Shown: positions 24,201 through 33,800 of the stretch, one piece after another
How the letters are laid out: each line of letters starts with the position of its first letter
How positions within the stretch are numbered: position 1 is the first letter of the stretch
From: Panopea generosa
Taxonomy: Eukaryota; Mollusca; Bivalvia; Adapedonta; Hiatellidae
Length of the DNA: 64,000 nt
NCBI GenBank assembly: GCA_029582155.1
Contig: CM055895.1
Location: forward strand, 45,404,578-45,468,577
Reading direction: 5' to 3'
Made by a program: the position numbers and the translations under genes
The notes under the pieces: model-generated
The model's database searches: none
Told to the model about the DNA's origin: nothing
What the model saw: only the letters and a program-made list of their open reading frames with translations

Positions 24201-27038
24201 TTTTTCTTAAAGAAGTGGAACAAGTTATCAGATTATGATTGGGTTTCTGTTGTTTTTTTCCGTCTTCCGACACCAGAAGCAGACAATGCCATTTATATTA
24301 AATAAATAAGATAAAGTAATCAGCTAAAGTAATGCAGGTTCGTTTATAGCAGGCCTCTTTGAAACGCTTGGAAATACTCAACATGTTCCCATGTGCATCT
24401 CAGTGACAATGATCTATGGGAAATAACTCTTACTGTATATAGTTAGTGTGGTTCCCATATCTACCAATAAACAGTTGATTTTTATTGGTAAAGGTCAGGA
24501 AATCAGACTATGTTTTACATAGCAGTAACTTCCCTTAGATTTGTTTATTTCACAGTGTCTACTTCTGTTGTGTAATCCCCGGTCTTTGGAAATATGATAC
24601 GCACAAGATCGCCAATGAAATGCTTGAATTCAATTGTTTATGCTTACCAGTACGCACATCTATTATTTTATATATTTGTATTTATATTAAATAAATAAGA
24701 TAAAGTAATCAGCTAAAGTAATGCAGGTTCGTTTATAGCAGGCCTCTTTTAAACACTTGGAAATACTCAACATGTTCCCATGTGCATCTCAGTGACAATG
24801 ATCTACGGGAAATAACTCTTACTGTATATAGTTAGTGTGGTTCCCATATCTACCAATAAACAGTTGATTTTTATTGGTAAAGGTCAGGAAATCAGACTAT
24901 GTTTTACATAGCAGTAACTTCCCTTAGATTTGTTTATTTCACAGTGTCTACTTCCATTGTGTAATCCCCGGTCTTTGGAAATATGATACGCACAAGATCG
25001 CCAATGAAATGCTTGAATTCAATTGTTTATGCTTACCAGTACGCACATCTATTATTTTATATATTTGTATTTATATTAAATAAATAAGATAAAGTAATCA
25101 GCTAAAGTAATGCAGGTTCGTTTATAGCAGGCCTCTTTTAAACACTTGGAAATACTCAACATGTTCCCATGTGCATCTCAGTGACAATGATCTACGGGAA
25201 ATAACTCTTACTGTATATAGTTAGTGTGGTTCCCATATCTACCAATAAACAGTTGATTTTTATTGGTAAAGGTCAGGAAATCAGACTATGTTTTACATAG
25301 CAGTTATTTTCCTTAGATTTGTTTATTTCACAGTGTCTACTTCCATTGTGTAATCCCCGGTCTTTGGAAATATGATACGCACAAAACGCCAATGAAATGC
25401 TTGAATTCAATTGTTTATGCTTACCAGTACGCACATCTATTATTTTATATATTTGTATTTATATTAAATAAATAAGATAAAGTAATCAGCTAAAGTAATG
25501 CAGGTTCGTTTATAGCAGGCCTCTTTTAAACACTTGGAAATACTCAACATGTTCCCATGTGCATCTCAGTGACAATGATCTACGGGAAATAACTCTTACT
25601 GTATATAGTTAGTGTGGTTCCCATATCTACCAATAAACAGTTGATTTTTATTGGTAAAGGTCAGGAAATCAGACTATGTTTTACATAGCAGTAACTTCCC
25701 TTAGATTTGTTTATTTCACAGCGTCTACTTCTGTTGTGTAATCCCCGGTCTTTGGAAATATGATACGCACAAGATCGCCAATGAAATGCTTGAATTCAAT
25801 TGTTTATGCTTACCAGTGCGCACATCTATTATTTTCAATGCTTTTTTGTCAATTTCAATGCTTATTTACGCAAGTACGCACCTTATCTGGAGCACTGTAT
25901 AATTATGCAAAATCATTTTCTTTTAACTTCAATGTCAAATCAGTAATAACTAATATATACAACTACCACAGTGTTGACTGGTTAATGGTGTAACCCCACC
26001 ACTGATTTTTGTTCTTTATTCTATAGTAAATAATAAAAGTTTGAAGGCTTGTCATTCATAGAGGGTCCCAAATGAAAGAAGTGAAACCTACATTTTACTG
26101 TTTGTCAACCTCTGCACTATCAAAATATGATGAGAAAAGTAGGGGTCATGTGTCATATAAGAGATTTTTTTCTGCTCAGTTTGTACACTGGTGACAAAGT
26201 GAAAGCAGACTTCCGAAATCATGAATTCATACCCCAATTTCCAAGCATCATTTTTTTTTTCTAAATTCTTAATTTAAACATGACAATGCTATCAAAATGT
26301 TCAAAATACATCAATAATGCCATTCAAATAAAAAAAATGAGCATTAAAAATAGGAAAATGCATTTTTAAAGAAGAAGAATTGAGGATTATTTACAACTGC
26401 CATTATGCGACTACCCCACGGAAGCACTTCCTTTTTGCAATGGTGGCACTATGCCTAATACAGACCTTCAAAATTTTGTCGACTTCAGCCTCGAAGTCCA
26501 TATTTAGTATTCTGTCAGCTTCATCCATTACCAAGTATTTCAATGACCTCAAATTGAAACCTTTTGTATTTTCGAGGTGGTCAACAAGTCTGCCAGGTGT
26601 TGCTATAACTATATGTGGTTTCTTTGCCAACATCAACGCCTGTGTCATGATATCAATACCACCGACAATCACGCAACATTTCACGCCAATTCCTGATCCA
26701 AGCGCCTCGAATTGTTCTGATATTTGAAAAGCAAGTTCCCTCGTCGGTGTCAGGATTAACGCATATAACCTCTGGGGATTGTTTAACAGACTTTGAAGGA
26801 TTGGTAACGCAAAAGCGCCTGTTTTCCCTGACCCTGTTTCTGCCAAACCGATTACGTCGTTTCCAGCAAGCCCGACTGGAATTGCTTCCCTTTGAATCTT
26901 TGATGGGGTTTTCCATTTTAAACCTTCACATGCTTCACATAATACATGCTCTACTCCTAGAGATTGAAATGTTACATTATCTTCACTAGGTTCGTCATTT
27001 TCACGTGGTGAAATGTTGTTGTCTTCGAAGTCAGCCAT
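18034..27038 (-). CDS. DDX47: DDX47 (Rrp3-type) DEAD-box RNA helicase, complete gene
   Basis: ATP-dependent RNA helicase. In the family this is a nucleolar protein of 18S rRNA maturation and the small-subunit processome. The coding exons are 26466-27038, 19382-19949 and 18034-18239, giving 448 residues (the human protein is about 455). Motifs in order: Q motif with FQSLGV and a helix ending KIQREAIP (24-53), AETGSGKT (66-73), PTRELA (98-103), TPGR (147-150), DEAD (172-175), SAT (203-205), [10 protein letters not shown] (317-326) and [11 protein letters not shown] (347-357), then a Lys-rich tail that looks like a nucleolar signal. No lesion is seen. The start chosen is MADFEDN at 27038; an in-frame ATG at 27056 would add six residues. 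The intron donors are GTCTGT (weak) and GTAAGA. Intron 2 (19950-26465) is unusually large and full of repeats. Confidence 0.97.
18365..18450 (-). repeat. tRNA-like SINE head in DDX47 intron 1
   Basis: On the - strand it reads AGTTGATAGAGCATCGG, CATGATTGGAGGG and GTGGGTTCGATCCTCGGTC, a clear B box with a tRNA-like spacing. It lacks an aminoacyl-stem match and is followed by SINE-like sequence, so I call a SINE and not a tRNA gene. A weaker relative lies near 41565-41612. Confidence 0.6.
19382..19949 (-). CDS. DDX47: DDX47 coding exon 2 (helicase core, second half)
   Basis: The acceptor CATTCTAG is followed by GTTATACCC (VIPRERN). The exon encodes residues 192-380, motifs III to VI. The donor is GTAAGA at 19381. 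The exon leaves one base, completed by GT of the next exon to give Gly381. Confidence 0.96.
20004..20190 (-). repeat. SINE fragment in DDX47 intron 2
   Basis: Same body as the SINE at 17677-17985 (CTCGAGCACACTCATCTCTG, CAAGTAACTGATAA), with a degraded head ending near 20180. Confidence 0.7.
20485..20580 (-). repeat. SINE body next to the 36-bp array
   Basis: Matches the SINE at 23400-23545 over CTCTAGAGTCCACTTTCTGG, GAGAAGCATCAGATAAA and CTGGGATCAAACCCACCA. It reads on the - strand and merges into the 36-bp tandem array at its tRNA-like B-box region. Confidence 0.7.
20575..21052 (-). repeat. 36-bp tandem array of SINE B-box segments
   Basis: About 13 units of 36 bp, on + CTAGCGTGACCAGACTAGGG followed by ATCAAACCCACCACCT. 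The inverse of the unit contains GGTTTGATCCC, a Pol III B-box-like motif. Because 36 is a multiple of 3, open frames appear on both strands with a 12-residue period; these are not proteins. Units are 85-100% alike by eye. Confidence 0.92.
21217..22218. mobile_element. Non-autonomous element with 5-bp duplication (copy a)
   Basis: The left end is CACGGCTAGAATTTAAC at 21222. The right end is AAATTCAACCCTG, ending at 22213, the inverse of CAGGGTTGAATTT. CCTAC flanks both ends (21217-21221 and 22214-22218). About 990 bp; no coding sequence recognised. The CAGGG-type ends suggest a hAT-like element, although most hAT elements make 8-bp duplications. Confidence 0.65.
22283..23400. mobile_element. 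Non-autonomous element with 5-bp duplication (copy b)
   Basis: The left end is CAGGGCTCGAATTTAA at 22288. The right end is TTAAATTCTAGCCCTG, ending at 23395. TGTAT flanks both ends (22283-22287 and 23396-23400). The right end of this copy resembles the left end of copy a (GCTAGAATTTAACTTTTT and GCCAGTGCA in both), so they belong to one family in opposite orientation. 1,108 bp, no coding sequence recognised. Confidence 0.7.
23400..23545 (-). repeat. SINE with tRNA-Leu/Ser-like head
   Basis: On the - strand: AGCAGAGTGGCAGTGTAG (A-box-like), GGTGGGTTTGATCCCAGC (B box), then a body ending GTGGACTCCAGAGCATTC. It abuts the right target duplication of the preceding element. Confidence 0.65.
23556..23651. 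mobile_element. Hairpin MITE, about 96 bp
   Basis: Near-perfect palindrome: CACAGGCCCTATCTTACT and TTTGGATAGCTATATA on the left, TATATAGCTATCCAAA and AGTAAGATAGGGCCTGTG on the right, with a loop of about 16 bases. It is flanked by CTGCTGTTGAT and CTGTGTTGAT, a possible target duplication. Confidence 0.65.
23895..25903. mobile_element. 2.0-kb element with 16-bp TIRs and TATAAT duplication
   Basis: CAGTGCTCCAGATAAG at 23901-23916 and its exact inverse CTTATCTGGAGCACTG at 25882-25897. TATAAT lies on both sides (23895-23900, 25898-25903). There is no transposase; nearly all of the interior is a four-copy 389-bp tandem repeat. It sits in DDX47 intron 2. The CAGTG ends suggest a hAT-type element; the 6-bp duplication is read directly. 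Confidence 0.75.
24292..25837. repeat. Four tandem copies of a 389-bp unit
   Basis: Units start at 24292, 24681, 25070 and 25458, each with TTTATATTAAATAAATAAGA. The copies look about 98% identical by eye, differing at scattered bases such as TTTGAAACG/TTTTAAACA. Each unit includes an internal inverted repeat, TACCAATAAA...TTTATTGGTA. The high identity implies recent expansion or homogenisation. Confidence 0.95.
26466..27038 (-). CDS. DDX47: DDX47 coding exon 1 (N-terminus)
   Basis: Encodes residues 1-191, through the Q motif, Walker A, PTRELA, TPGR and DEAD, ending EAEVDKILK. The frame stays open past the donor to 26403 but loses family similarity there, so the exon is ended at AAG|GTCTGT. 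Confidence 0.95.
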
Positions 27039-27068
27039 CTTGATTTTGTGACGCACGTTGTTTAGGTA

Positions 27069-27103
27069 AGCGGAAGGGGAATCGGTAGAGCCCCCTACGT
27101 CAT
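27069..27103 (-). promoter_or_regulatory. Possible DDX47 core promoter (ETS-like and CRE-like sites)
   Basis: Within 70 bp upstream of the DDX47 start there is an ETS-like GCGGAAGG (27070-27077 on +) and a CRE-like TACGTCA (27096-27102 on +; TGACGTA on the gene strand). Such sites are common in promoters of housekeeping and ribosome-biogenesis genes. There is no TATA box at a useful distance. This rests on motif matching alone. Confidence 0.35.
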
Positions 27104-27189
27104 CAGCTCATTTAAATATATGTAAATGAAGATATAAAGCTATCACGAATAAAACGTTAATTATATAGCTTTGTAATTTTGGCAAATCC

Positions 27190-29791
27190 CTAGTTGAATT
27201 ATGCAGCTGTAATAATATGCATATTTTAAATGGTAGACTTTTTGGTGATGTAAAAGGTAATTTTACATGTATAGTTAATAATGGAGCTAGTGTAGTTGAC
27301 TACAATATTGTATCAAGCGATCTTTTTACAAATATTTCTGATTTTAACGTTGAAAATCGTGACGATTCGGTACATTTTCCAATTAAATGTCAGTTGAAGT
27401 TTACTACAAAAAGGGATATTTCAAATGGTCCTGAGATCAATATACCTACTGTAAATATGAAAGAATATGTAAAATACAGATGGCAAGATAGGTACCGAGA
27501 TACTTTTATAGAAAAATTCCGAGAACTTTTACGCACATCTCGTGATGATATAATGAATTATGTAAACTCTGATATAAATAAAGCAGTAATTATGCTGACA
27601 GACACATATAAATTTGCAGCTGAATCAATGCGTATTAAAAATAAACATTATAACCATAACAGTAACAAACATCCTCCATGGTGGGATGCAGATTGCGAAA
27701 CACTTAAACAAAGAAAATATTCATTACTGCGAAAATTCCGAACAACAAGTTTAGAAAATGATCTTATTACGTACAAGAATGAACGAAATGCCTTTAAAAA
27801 TATTTGTAAATTAAAAAAACGACAATATGAAACAAAAAAACGACAAGATTTAATAGATTCGCGTACCGATCCCTCTTCTTTTTGGAAAAAAATTAAAGAA
27901 TCAAAACAGTTCTCTCATCAAAAGTATAATACATCGAATGAAGAATGGATTGACTATTTCCGTAAACTTTTATACATTGAAGACAACTCGAATATTGAAC
28001 TTGATTTACAAGATGATAATGCTTTGATAAATATTGACATCACCGCAGACGTGCTAAATGACCCGATTACAGACGCAGACATTATTTCAGGAATCCCGAG
28101 ATTGAAATCCGGTAAGAGTTCAGGTCCTTCTGGAATCGGAGCAGACTTTTTTAAAAATATGGAAACTGAAGTTGTCCCATATCTAAATACAATATTTAAC
28201 AAAATCTTAGATAGCGGTACCTATCCAGATGCTTGGTCAGAAAGTATTCTATGCCCAATACACAAATCCGGATTAAAAGACGACGCAAATAATTACAGAG
28301 GAATTTCGCTAATAAGCATTATGTACAAAATATTTTCTAATATTGCTACGCAAAGAATTTACAGTTGGGCTGAGCGTGAACATAAGATTGATGAGGCGCA
28401 AGCAGGCTTCAGATCTGGTTATTCTGCAATAGATAACTTCTCCTTACAAGCACTTGTACAGAAATATATTTCAAAGAAAGGAGGGCGTTTTTACTGTCTT
28501 TTCGTAGACTTTAGCAAAGCGTTTGACACTTTAATTCATAATAAATTATTTAATAGTATTGCGCGTAAAGGCATTCATGGTAAAATTTTATCTGTATTTA
28601 AATCTATGTATAGTAAAACTAAATGTTCCATACGTACGCCAAATGGTATTACTGATCCATTCCCATGTAATATTGGAACGAGACAGGGGGACATAAGTAG
28701 TCCTATTTTATTTTCACTTTATATCAATGACCTTTGTACATTATTTAGAGAACGCTGTGGTACTGGAATATTTGTCTCTAACGATATACCTGATATCATG
28801 TATTTATTATTTGCTGATGATGTAACAAGCGTAGCTGAGACTGCGTCAAAGCTACAGATTCAACTAAATGTATTAAATGATTTTTGAATTTCTGCAGGCA
28901 TGAACATTAATCTTAAGAAAACTGAAATTATTGTATTTAGAAATGGTGGCAGACTTCGTTTATATGAAAATTGGTCGTACAGAGGAAATCTCATAAAAAC
29001 AACGTCGTATAAATTCATGGGCATTCTGTTGACACCCAAACTGTCGTGGACTTCCGCCAAAAGCAAACTTGCGACACAGGCCAAAAAAGCTATATATTCT
29101 ATTCGAAATTATCAAAGGCCATTTGGACGATTTTTACATAATGAACTATTTAAATTGTTTGATTCAATGGTAAAACCTATATTATGTTATGCATCAGAGA
29201 TATGGGGTTACGAATATTCAAGTGCAATTGAGTCAGTTCAGGCTGATTTTTGTAAATACTTCTTAGGTGTTAATAGTTCTGTAAATAATAGTGTAGCGCT
29301 CGGCGAGTGCGGAAGGCTTCCTTTGTGCGTTACTTATCATACAAATTGCATTAAGTACTGGTGTAAAATAATACATATGCCAAATCACCGATATCCAAAA
29401 CATTGTTATAGAATGCTTAAAGATTTAGATGATGTTGGAAGAAAAACTTGGGCTTCAAGTGTTAAGAAATTATTGTTTCGATATGGATTCGGGTATGTTT
29501 GGATTTCACATGAAGTGGGGGATATTAATATGTTTATTTTAGCATTTAAACAACGACTATCAGATTGCATGACCAAGTACTGGCATGGTAGTATTGCAGA
29601 ATCCACACGTTGTGACACTTATAAGTACTTCAAAACTTTACTAAATCCAGAAAAGTATCTTTGTATTGAAATTCCCTTTTTACATAAAAAATCTCTTGCC
29701 CGTTTTCGATGTTCTAGTCACAAGCTCAAAATAGAAACTGGTCGTCACGAAAATATTGAAAGGCAAGACCGAAAGTGTACATATTGTTATA
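27190..29791 (+). pseudogene. LINE ORF2 fragment: endonuclease end and reverse transcriptase
   Basis: The remnant of the AP-endonuclease reads LNGRLFGD...VVDYNIVSS...FPIKC. After a linker the RT domain follows: LKSGKSSGPSGIGADF, NNYRGISLIS, DFSKAFDTL, GTRQGDISSPILFSLYIND and the catalytic LLFADDV (FADD at 28810-28821). The frame stops at TGA 28885-28887 (after LNVLNDF) and then continues in the same frame as ISAGMNINLKKTEIIVFRNG, so this is one nonsense change where relatives have a Cys-like codon. The C-terminal part continues past 35993 (HANINVIEDEYHVFFLCP) to TAA at 36211-36213. The clade is not assigned; it looks jockey-superfamily-like. Confidence 0.9.
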
Positions 29792-29935
29792 TAGTCTGGT
29801 CGTCAAACATAAAATTTAGGCCTAACCCGGAAAAAAATGGTATAGAAACATGATTGGTATCAAAATACGCATAATTTTTAGTAGAATAACATATCCAAAA
29901 TCCGCTAAAATCGGCTTTGGGAAAAAAAAGTTTTA
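29792..29935 (+). repeat. Left terminal inverted repeat of the transposon
   Basis: Matches the inverse of 35868-35992. Shared blocks include TAGTCTGGTCGTCAAACAT, CCCGGAAAAAAATGGTATAG, GGTATCAAAATACGCATAAT and CCAAAATCCGCTAAAATCGG. The left copy has about 14 extra bases after CAAACAT. Confidence 0.9.
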
Positions 29936-30210
29936 ACGGTTTAAAAAAAAAATTTTCGCTCATGTAATATTTGGTGGAACTATAAAAGTTTTAGATAATC
30001 TGTACTTATTTTAGTGTATTTATGATGAAACACTTGTTATAAACAACACTTTTTTGATAATAAAGCTGACGTGTCATCGTAATTTGTAAGTAAAAAATAA
30101 TTTTTTATTTACCCGAGCGCTTTATAGTCTTTTGGGTTTCCTGTGTAGTTGCCATTCAAGATGGCGTCCTGTCACACGGCGTTATGTCATGTTATCATGT
30201 GAAGATTTAG

Positions 30211-30826
30211 GTAAGTTTAACACAATTATTGTACAAATTTCAAGTATTTTAGAAGCTCACAACAAAACCCAACCTCACAACAGGTATCAATTAGGTATTA
30301 ATAGTGTATTGTGACGTCTCATGGTCTAATAATTGACCCGTGGCCGACCTTTGTTGTGTTACTCGATTTTTGCTTCAATCTATCACGCCATCAATAACAT
30401 ATATCAATGAAAGCAAAACATGTATGTTCACAAAATGTACAATACACTAAACAATACACTAAGTGAATCAATTGTTTGTAGAGCACTTAGATTATTTGTA
30501 TTAATTTTGCAAATCAGGCAGTGATTACATACAACTTTGTACTTGCAAATAATCGATCACTGTTATACATTTACGACTGCAGTTGGCGACAGACGCTAGT
30601 AATCTCATTGATTTTTTTTCATATGCTATAATAAAATATATATATGACATATTGTAACAAACATTATTATCAACATAATAAGATTTCAAACTACAATAAT
30701 TACTTTTTATCATCTGAATAATAAAGAATAAAACTTACACAATAAAACGTTCTATAATTTATTGTAGTTCATGCTGTTAATAGACTGACTATGAATAAAA
30801 AAACCATATCTTGTAATTATTTGTAG
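30211..30826 (+). other. Possible 5'-UTR intron of the transposon gene
   Basis: A good donor, TTTAG|GTAAGT, at 30211 and an acceptor, TTTGTAG, ending at 30826 lie just before the ORF start at 30853. An intron here would give a short leader exon. The frame starting in AAGATGGCG near 30160 is only 13 codons long, which favours a leader role. Based on splice motifs only. Confidence 0.35.
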
Positions 30827-30852
30827 GTTCTGAAACCAATATTTCCTGAAAT

Positions 30853-33800
30853 ATGTCAAACATTAAAGGTGAAAACTGCTGTGTGATATGTAAAGGGACA
30901 TTTAGTGAGAATGAGAAATCTGTGACTGTATCAAAAAAAAGTTTGCTAACTCTTATCAGCTATAGTGAAAAGCGAGACCTTACAGATCTAACTGAGTATC
31001 TAAATGAGCGTAATAGTACATCACCAATTGGTAAAGTTTTGGTACATGCAAAATGCCGACGGGATTTCACTGATAAAAAAAGATCTCTCAGTTCCCCCCG
31101 TAGTAGTGTTGAAGAGCCAGCTGCCAAAAAACTACGGTCAAGCCTGTCGCCATTTAACTGGAATGATGATTGCATGTTTTGTGGTAAACATGCTCAAGTT
31201 GATCCTCGTCATCCTGACAGAGCACAAATATACCAAGTTACAACCCTCCAATTCCGTGATAAAGTTCTAGAGTGGTGTGACACAAGAGGAGACACGTGGG
31301 CAGCTGAGGTTAAAAATCGTCTTCACGGATGCATTGACTTAGTTGCTGCTGAAGCTATCTATCACAGTAACTGTTACACAAGGTTCATGCTGAATAAAAA
31401 GGTCACACCAGAGTCGACAACAATGAAAGGCAGACCAGAAGATCAAGACATGAGACAGTGGTTTGAGGCTTTATGCAATTGGCTGGAATCTGAAGGTGAT
31501 GCAGATTTATACACTCTTTCTGAATTGCATGGTAAGATGGTCGAGTTCAGCGGCGGTGCAGATGTCTACACCATAAAAAGACTAAAGCAAAAGTTAGAAG
31601 ATCGTTATAAAGAGTTTATTTTCTTTGCTGAGATTGAAGGGCGCAGCAATGTCGTTTGTTTCCGTAACATGGCTAGCTACATAATCAATGAAAAATGGTA
31701 CTCAGAAAAGAAAGATGACATTCAGGATGAAGCAAATCGTATTGTGATAGCTGCTGCCAAGATAATTAAGTCAGCCATCAGAGAAAGTAAGTACGATCCA
31801 AAGAAATATCCAACAAATGATGACATTGCGAATGCTGAGCAGAGCAAGAGCTGGATACCACAACACCTCCAGACACTTTTGATGTATATTGTACCTTCAG
31901 AGCTGAAACAGAACAGCATTGGACACTGTATTCTCCAGGCAGCTCGCCCAAGATCGGTTATCACACCAACGTTGTTTGGTTTAGGAGTTGAGGTTGATCA
32001 TGTGTTTGGATCAAAATGGCTGAACAACGAATTGTCCCGTTTAGGGTTCTCTATCAGTTACGATGAAGTTACCAGATATAAGCAATCCGTCATTCAGAGC
32101 GAAAACCTTGAAAACCTTCTCTCAGAATACTTTCCTGGAACATTCACGCAATGGGTAGCTGACAATGTAGACCACAACGTAGGCACACTAGATGGTCAAG
32201 GAACATTCCACGAATGGGAATCATTGCTGTTTCATTTCCTAGAGATAATAGACCACTAGTATCAAGATCTCGTGTGATCAACAGACAACAACGAATGAAA
32301 CCAGAAGAATTGGTGAAGGACAAAGGGGTAGAAATTTTTCAGTACGTCAATGAGCAAGGAAAAGGGCTGGCATCGATGAAATACAAGCCATTGCTTCAAT
32401 TACAAACTCCGTACACGTTGTCATCCGATCTAAGTTCTGATCTGCTCTGGCACTCTGGAAGTATTTTCAGCAACGAGACTCAACCAAGACCGAACTGGTC
32501 AGGCTTTATGCAACATGTGTTCTCTGGTGATCATAATCTGACTCCAAAGTCGGAAGTTCTACTTTTACCAATAATTGACTTAAACCCCTCAGATGAATCC
32601 TGTATTTACTCTACTTTAGTTCATATTGAACGACAGGCCCATAAGTTAAATATCCCAACTCCATGCATTACTTTTGATCAACCCTTATGGTTAAAAGCAA
32701 CAGAAATCGTCACAGCCAAGTCAATGAACATCGTTTGCAGACTGGGAGGATTCCATACTATGATGAGCTTCATGGGAAGCATAGGAACAATGATGAAAGG
32801 ATCCGGGCTAGAAGAGGCATTGGAGACAGTATATGGACCTAATGCTGTAGCTAAAATGATGACTGGGAAGGCTTTTTCTAGAGCTCTTCGAGGGCACTTT
32901 TTAGTGGAGGGTGCACTGGTAAATAAGTTGATGGCAGCAACTTTGCCGCTAACTGCTGGAGAGGAAGATAATGACTTAACAGATGAAGAACAAGCAACTG
33001 AAGGTCGATTGAATAATGAAGAAGTTGAAACGATCAGAGAATTATACGATGGAACCATGAAGAAGTCAATGCCAATCTCTTCGATAGCTGAATCCATTGA
33101 ATTGAAGAAATTGGAACAATGTCTAGCAAAACATAAGGAAAATCTGAGTGCCAGCTCCCCGACAGCAAACCTATGGCTTCAATATATTGAATATGTTGAG
33201 GTACTAAAGCTATTCATACGCGCTGAAAGAACAGGGGATTGGAACCTACATCTAATAGCCTTGACAAAGATGTTAAACTTATTCGCCGCAACAGGACACA
33301 TCAATTACGCAAAGAGTTCGCGTCTATATCTACAACTTATGCTTGACTTGCCGAAGGACCACCGTTGGCTATACAGTTGCTTCCAAGAGCATGGATTCCA
33401 CGTAGTGCGCAGAAGCAATCGCTTTTGGGCAGGACTATGGACAGACCTGACTATCGAGCAGGTTATGATGAAGAGCAGAGGAGGGCTTACAAGAGGACGC
33501 GGAGTAACTGAGACAGTTCTCTTACAGTGGGTTTTGAGTATGCACAAGTGCGCTGCCGTTCACGAGGCCATGACATCTATAACCAATGCCAAGCATAAAA
33601 CTAGTGAACAACATGTAGAACTTGGAGAGTCAAGGAGCAACAGGGATTATTCTGATTTGAACACTGTTAAAGCTTGGTTCGACCAAACATGAGCCCTTTG
33701 ACCAAAATGAAACTCGGCTGCGCTCCCTATCATCAGGATTAACAGCATCTCAAGGGGATGGTGTAAACTGCCATGAGACAGAAAAAGTTGGTAAATACGT

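Noticed and set aside
26403-26465. C-terminal extension of the first DDX47 exon frame
   Set aside because: Similarity to DDX47 stops at KILK, where a GT donor lies; the next exon supplies VIPR in the expected place.
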